Below, one piece after another: positions 61,894 through 64,000 of a stretch of DNA of 64,000 nt (positions within the stretch are counted from its first letter, which is position 1; every line of letters begins with the position of its first letter). The notes under the pieces were generated by a model. That model saw nothing but the letters and a program-made list of their open reading frames with translations, ran no database searches and had not been told where the DNA came from. The translations under genes were made by a program, and so were the position numbers. Location: positions 1 to 64,000 of the forward strand of contig JAERTE010000112.1 of the NCBI GenBank assembly GCA_016845145.1, written 5' to 3'. Origin of the DNA: Rhodospirillaceae bacterium (GTDB taxonomy: Bacteria > Pseudomonadota > Alphaproteobacteria > Rhodospirillales > Casp-alpha2).

Positions 61894-63009
61894 ATGGCCG
61901 CTTTCAAAACCGTCGGCATGCGTACTTGGATACCGTTGGCGGTTGCGGGTGTGTTGCTGGTTGCCGGGATCGCCGGGTATTCGACGGCCGCGTGGGGCTA
62001 CGGCATGTTTTTGGTGTCGATGCTCTTGTTGGCCGGAGGCCTTGGGGTTTTTTCGGTTTTTATTTTCTCTCGGGCATTTGATTCCGATGCTTTGCAAGGC
62101 ACATGGACTTGGCTCCTCAAACTTGGGGCCTGGACCTACGTATGGGCTGTCGCGGCGCTCAGTGGTTTTTATGCGGCGGAGACCTTAGCCGGGCGAATGG
62201 AGACCGCGTGGATATTGTTTGGGCCGGCAGCACTTGCGGCTGTCGTTGCTGTTGATTGGGGTCTCTACAAACTGCTGGTACGAAAGAATCTTCCCACGTG
62301 GCAGCGGTTCGGGCACTTGGTCACGCGAGACGCTAGCGAGCCTGCGGCCATGCGCCGGACATTTATGGACGATGTTGTTTTGCACCGCAGCCTGATGTCG
62401 GTCAGTGGGTTCCGCTGGTTGCGCCATACGTTGATTTTCTGGGGTTTCAGCCTGATGTTCGCATTGGAGCTGTTGGCGGTTTTGCTGCGTGAGGCTTGGC
62501 CGGCTTTCGGTGGTATTGATGTTTGGGAAGACACGCATCACCCGCTGCGCTTGGCCTTCGATTTCGGCTTCGATTTTACCGGCGCCATGGTGTTTGTCGG
62601 TTGCGTAATGGCAATCGGCTGGCGCATTGCGGTGAACGGCACGCCCGAGCAGAGATTTTCCGATACGCCGAGTGCTGTATTTCTGTTGTTTGTGGTCGCC
62701 AGCGGTTTCATCGTTGAGGCTATCCGGTTGGCTGATCTAGCGGTCGATCCGGTCTATTGGGCATCTTTCGGCGGATATGCACTGGCTCATCTTGTGCGCG
62801 GCATGGAAATCTCAAGCACCGCTACGCAAGCCCTGTGGTATCTGCATGTTTTTGGCTCGTGCGCGTTCATTGCCTACGTGCCGGTAAAGCGATTGGTGCA
62901 TTCCTGTGCGACCCCTGTCGGTAGGATGATGCATTCCCAAAAGGGGTTGTTGGAGAAAAAGCGGAAGACGGCATTGGCAGGTCTTATGGGTAAGCCGCGC
63001 AGTAGCTGA
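61894..63009 (+). CDS. Membrane cytochrome-b-like subunit (NarI/DsrM-type)
   Basis: This encodes 371 residues with about ten membrane segments. The C-terminal half carries 'GFRWLRHTLIFWGFSLMFALEL', 'HPLRLAFDFGFDF' and 'WYLHVFGSCAFIAYVPVKRLVHSCATPVGRMM' (blocks), the pattern of the nitrate-reductase gamma/DsrM group, in which conserved histidines bind haem b and exchange electrons with quinone. It follows the corrinoid gene by 30 bp and so is probably in the same operon as the molybdoenzyme and methyltransferase genes, linking them to the quinone pool. Confidence 0.8.
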   Translation: MAAFKTVGMRTWIPLAVAGVLLVAGIAGYSTAAWGYGMFLVSMLLLAGGLGVFSVFIFSRAFDSDALQGTWTWLLKLGAWTYVWAVAALSGFYAAETLAGRMETAWILFGPAALAAVVAVDWGLYKLLVRKNLPTWQRFGHLVTRDASEPAAMRRTFMDDVVLHRSLMSVSGFRWLRHTLIFWGFSLMFALELLAVLLREAWPAFGGIDVWEDTHHPLRLAFDFGFDFTGAMVFVGCVMAIGWRIAVNGTPEQRFSDTPSAVFLLFVVASGFIVEAIRLADLAVDPVYWASFGGYALAHLVRGMEISSTATQALWYLHVFGSCAFIAYVPVKRLVHSCATPVGRMMHSQKGLLEKKRKTALAGLMGKPRSS

Positions 63010-63082
63010 TAGCTTCTTTTCTTGACGCGGCATTGTTGAAGCCAGACTCTTATACGCTGGCGAAACCAAGGGAGGTGAATCC

Positions 63083-63349
63083 TTGCCGACATTGAAACAA
63101 GTTTTGCCCGAAAACGCGGACAGTCATCACGCCTCGGCCTTGCTTGATGTTGATGTTGTTGCCGTTAAGCTCAACACTGGCGCGCCTTGTCCGAGCCATG
63201 CGGACCCGTTCGAAGCTTGGCCCGGAGAAGGAAATGCCGTGCGGCAATGGTTCGTGCTGGCAAACGGTAAGGCGGTCGGTATTGACGAGGCCCCCGGTTC
63301 AGCGCCGATTTGCCGTATCGTCGCCTACACTGCGCCCGGACGCCCATAG
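63083..63349 (+). CDS. Small hypothetical protein with TTG start
   Basis: This encodes 88 residues. A strong 'GGGAGGTG' ribosome site 6 nt ahead points to TTG 63083 as start. 'LLDVDVVAVKLNTGAPCPSHADPFEAWPG' (two blocks) and 'QWFVLANGKAVGIDEAPG' suggest a compact beta-rich domain. No family is recognised. The LysR-type gene begins 2 bp after the stop, so the two are coupled. Confidence 0.6.
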   Translation: MPTLKQVLPENADSHHASALLDVDVVAVKLNTGAPCPSHADPFEAWPGEGNAVRQWFVLANGKAVGIDEAPGSAPICRIVAYTAPGRP

Positions 63350-63351
63350 CC

Positions 63352-64000
63352 ATGGATTGGAACCAACTACGTGTGTTCGCGACAGTCGCCGACGTTGGTA
63401 GCTTTACAGGCGCCGGCAAGGTTCTGGGGCTCAGCCAATCGGCTGTCAGTCGCCAGATCAGCACTTTGGAACGTGATCTCGGCGTGATGCTGTTTCGCAG
63501 ACATACCGGCGGGATATTGCTGACAGAACCCGGTGTTGAACTGCAAAGTACCGTTGCAGAAATGTCGTCTCGCCTGGCGCTGGCAACGGGCCGGATCAAC
63601 GAGTACCGGGAAGTACCGGAAGGCCCGCTTCGGATCACCACCACGGTGACGTTTGGCTCCGCCTGGTTGAGCACACGTATGAATGCGTTTTTAGAAACTT
63701 ATCCCGATATCTCCGTATCGTTGTTGCTGGTCGATAATCTCGAGCTAGATCTGTGCCAAGGTGAGGCCGACGTCGCTGTGCGGTTTCAGCGTCCGACCCA
63801 ATCGAACCTCGTGCAACGCAAGTTGATGACGGTGCACTATCATGTTTTCGCATCGAAGGAATATATCGACGCCAACGGTACGCCGGAAACGCCAGAAGCC
63901 TTGGATGATCATCGTTTGATTGTCTACGGCGACGACGTCCAGGCGCCAGTGGACAATATCAACTGGCTCCTGACCGCTGGCCGACCGGAGGGTCAGCCTC
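63352..64000 (+). CDS. LysR-family transcriptional regulator, cut by the window edge
   Basis: This encodes at least 216 residues; the end lies outside. The N-terminal helix-turn-helix 'FATVADVGSFTGAGKVLGLSQSAVSRQISTLERDLGVMLF' (in blocks) is typical of LysR. The effector-binding domain begins around residue 90 ('GPLRITTTVTFGSAWLSTRM') and includes 'LCQGEADVAVRFQRP'. LysR members normally read about 290-310 residues. Likely it regulates a neighbouring unit to the left or right; targets are unknown. Confidence 0.92.
   Translation, partial: MDWNQLRVFATVADVGSFTGAGKVLGLSQSAVSRQISTLERDLGVMLFRRHTGGILLTEPGVELQSTVAEMSSRLALATGRINEYREVPEGPLRITTTVTFGSAWLSTRMNAFLETYPDISVSLLLVDNLELDLCQGEADVAVRFQRPTQSNLVQRKLMTVHYHVFASKEYIDANGTPETPEALDDHRLIVYGDDVQAPVDNINWLLTAGRPEGQP

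Overview
The window is a moderately GC-rich, densely coded stretch of an alphaproteobacterial chromosome, most likely Rhodospirillales-like. The pointers are a GcrA-type cell-cycle regulator, class I lysyl-tRNA synthetase, plant-type glutamate-cysteine ligase, coenzyme-B12 methylmalonyl-CoA mutase and a chromosomal arsenite-oxidase-type aioBA pair. No rRNA, CRISPR array or plasmid replication gene is seen. The left edge holds the last codons of an IS630-family transposase, and the right edge cuts a LysR-type regulator.

Region 1 (0.2-24 kb) is mostly housekeeping: acnA with a clear terminator, a DUF1223 protein, htpG, two fold-type IV aminotransferases, pcm, an MTA/SAH nucleosidase beside a non-pyrrolysine MttB-family methyltransferase, gshA, rsmE, ubiA, ubiD and lysK. 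A tight three-gene operon encodes a GAF/HD-GYP-like protein with a large insertion and two poorly known proteins.

Region 2 (23.5-31.7 kb) looks like a prophage remnant: an S24 repressor, a divergent promoter overlapping a dyad, two small genes, then a small proline-rich protein, portal, scaffold and capsid. The module is interrupted by an opposite-strand gene for a metallo-beta-lactamase-like plus DHH phosphoesterase fusion. The capsid gene appears chimeric, with the C-terminus of a different phage protein.

Region 3 (31.7-38.1 kb) holds methylmalonyl-CoA mutase, gcrA, an orphan FliG-like protein, a DUF4743 Nudix hydrolase, ytoQ, a proline iminopeptidase and a PagL-like outer-membrane protein.

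Region 4 (38.1-39.9 kb) is the most unusual part. A tRNA-Arg(CCU) gene is cut in the anticodon loop by a 1.7-kb AT-richer insert flanked by a 12-bp direct repeat. The insert has no integrase. It carries an intact tRNA-Arg(CCU) and a two-gene module: a small winged-helix-like protein followed by a protein with an Abi-C/HEPN-like motif. The two outer tRNA halves reconstruct a perfect tRNA. The insert therefore looks like a minimal integrated island that breaks the host tRNA, supplies a substitute and carries a candidate defence or toxin module.

Region 5 (40-50 kb) is a corrinoid one-carbon cluster: a PF13769-type small protein, a MetH-activation-like protein, a methyl-THF:corrinoid methyltransferase, a UroD-like methyltransferase, a corrinoid protein, a ferredoxin/ASKHA reductive activator, a CobW GTPase, a GntR regulator and MTHFR. 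Together they could move a methyl group from an unknown donor via cobalamin to tetrahydrofolate and oxidise it. Region 6 (50-55.5 kb) holds aioBA, a secreted pentapeptide-repeat protein and an aquaporin. Region 7 (56.8-63 kb) combines a PhsA/PsrA-like molybdoenzyme, an iron-sulfur subunit, a second UroD-like methyltransferase and corrinoid pair, and a NarI/DsrM-like membrane subunit, which may be an uncharacterised redox-linked methyl-transfer system.
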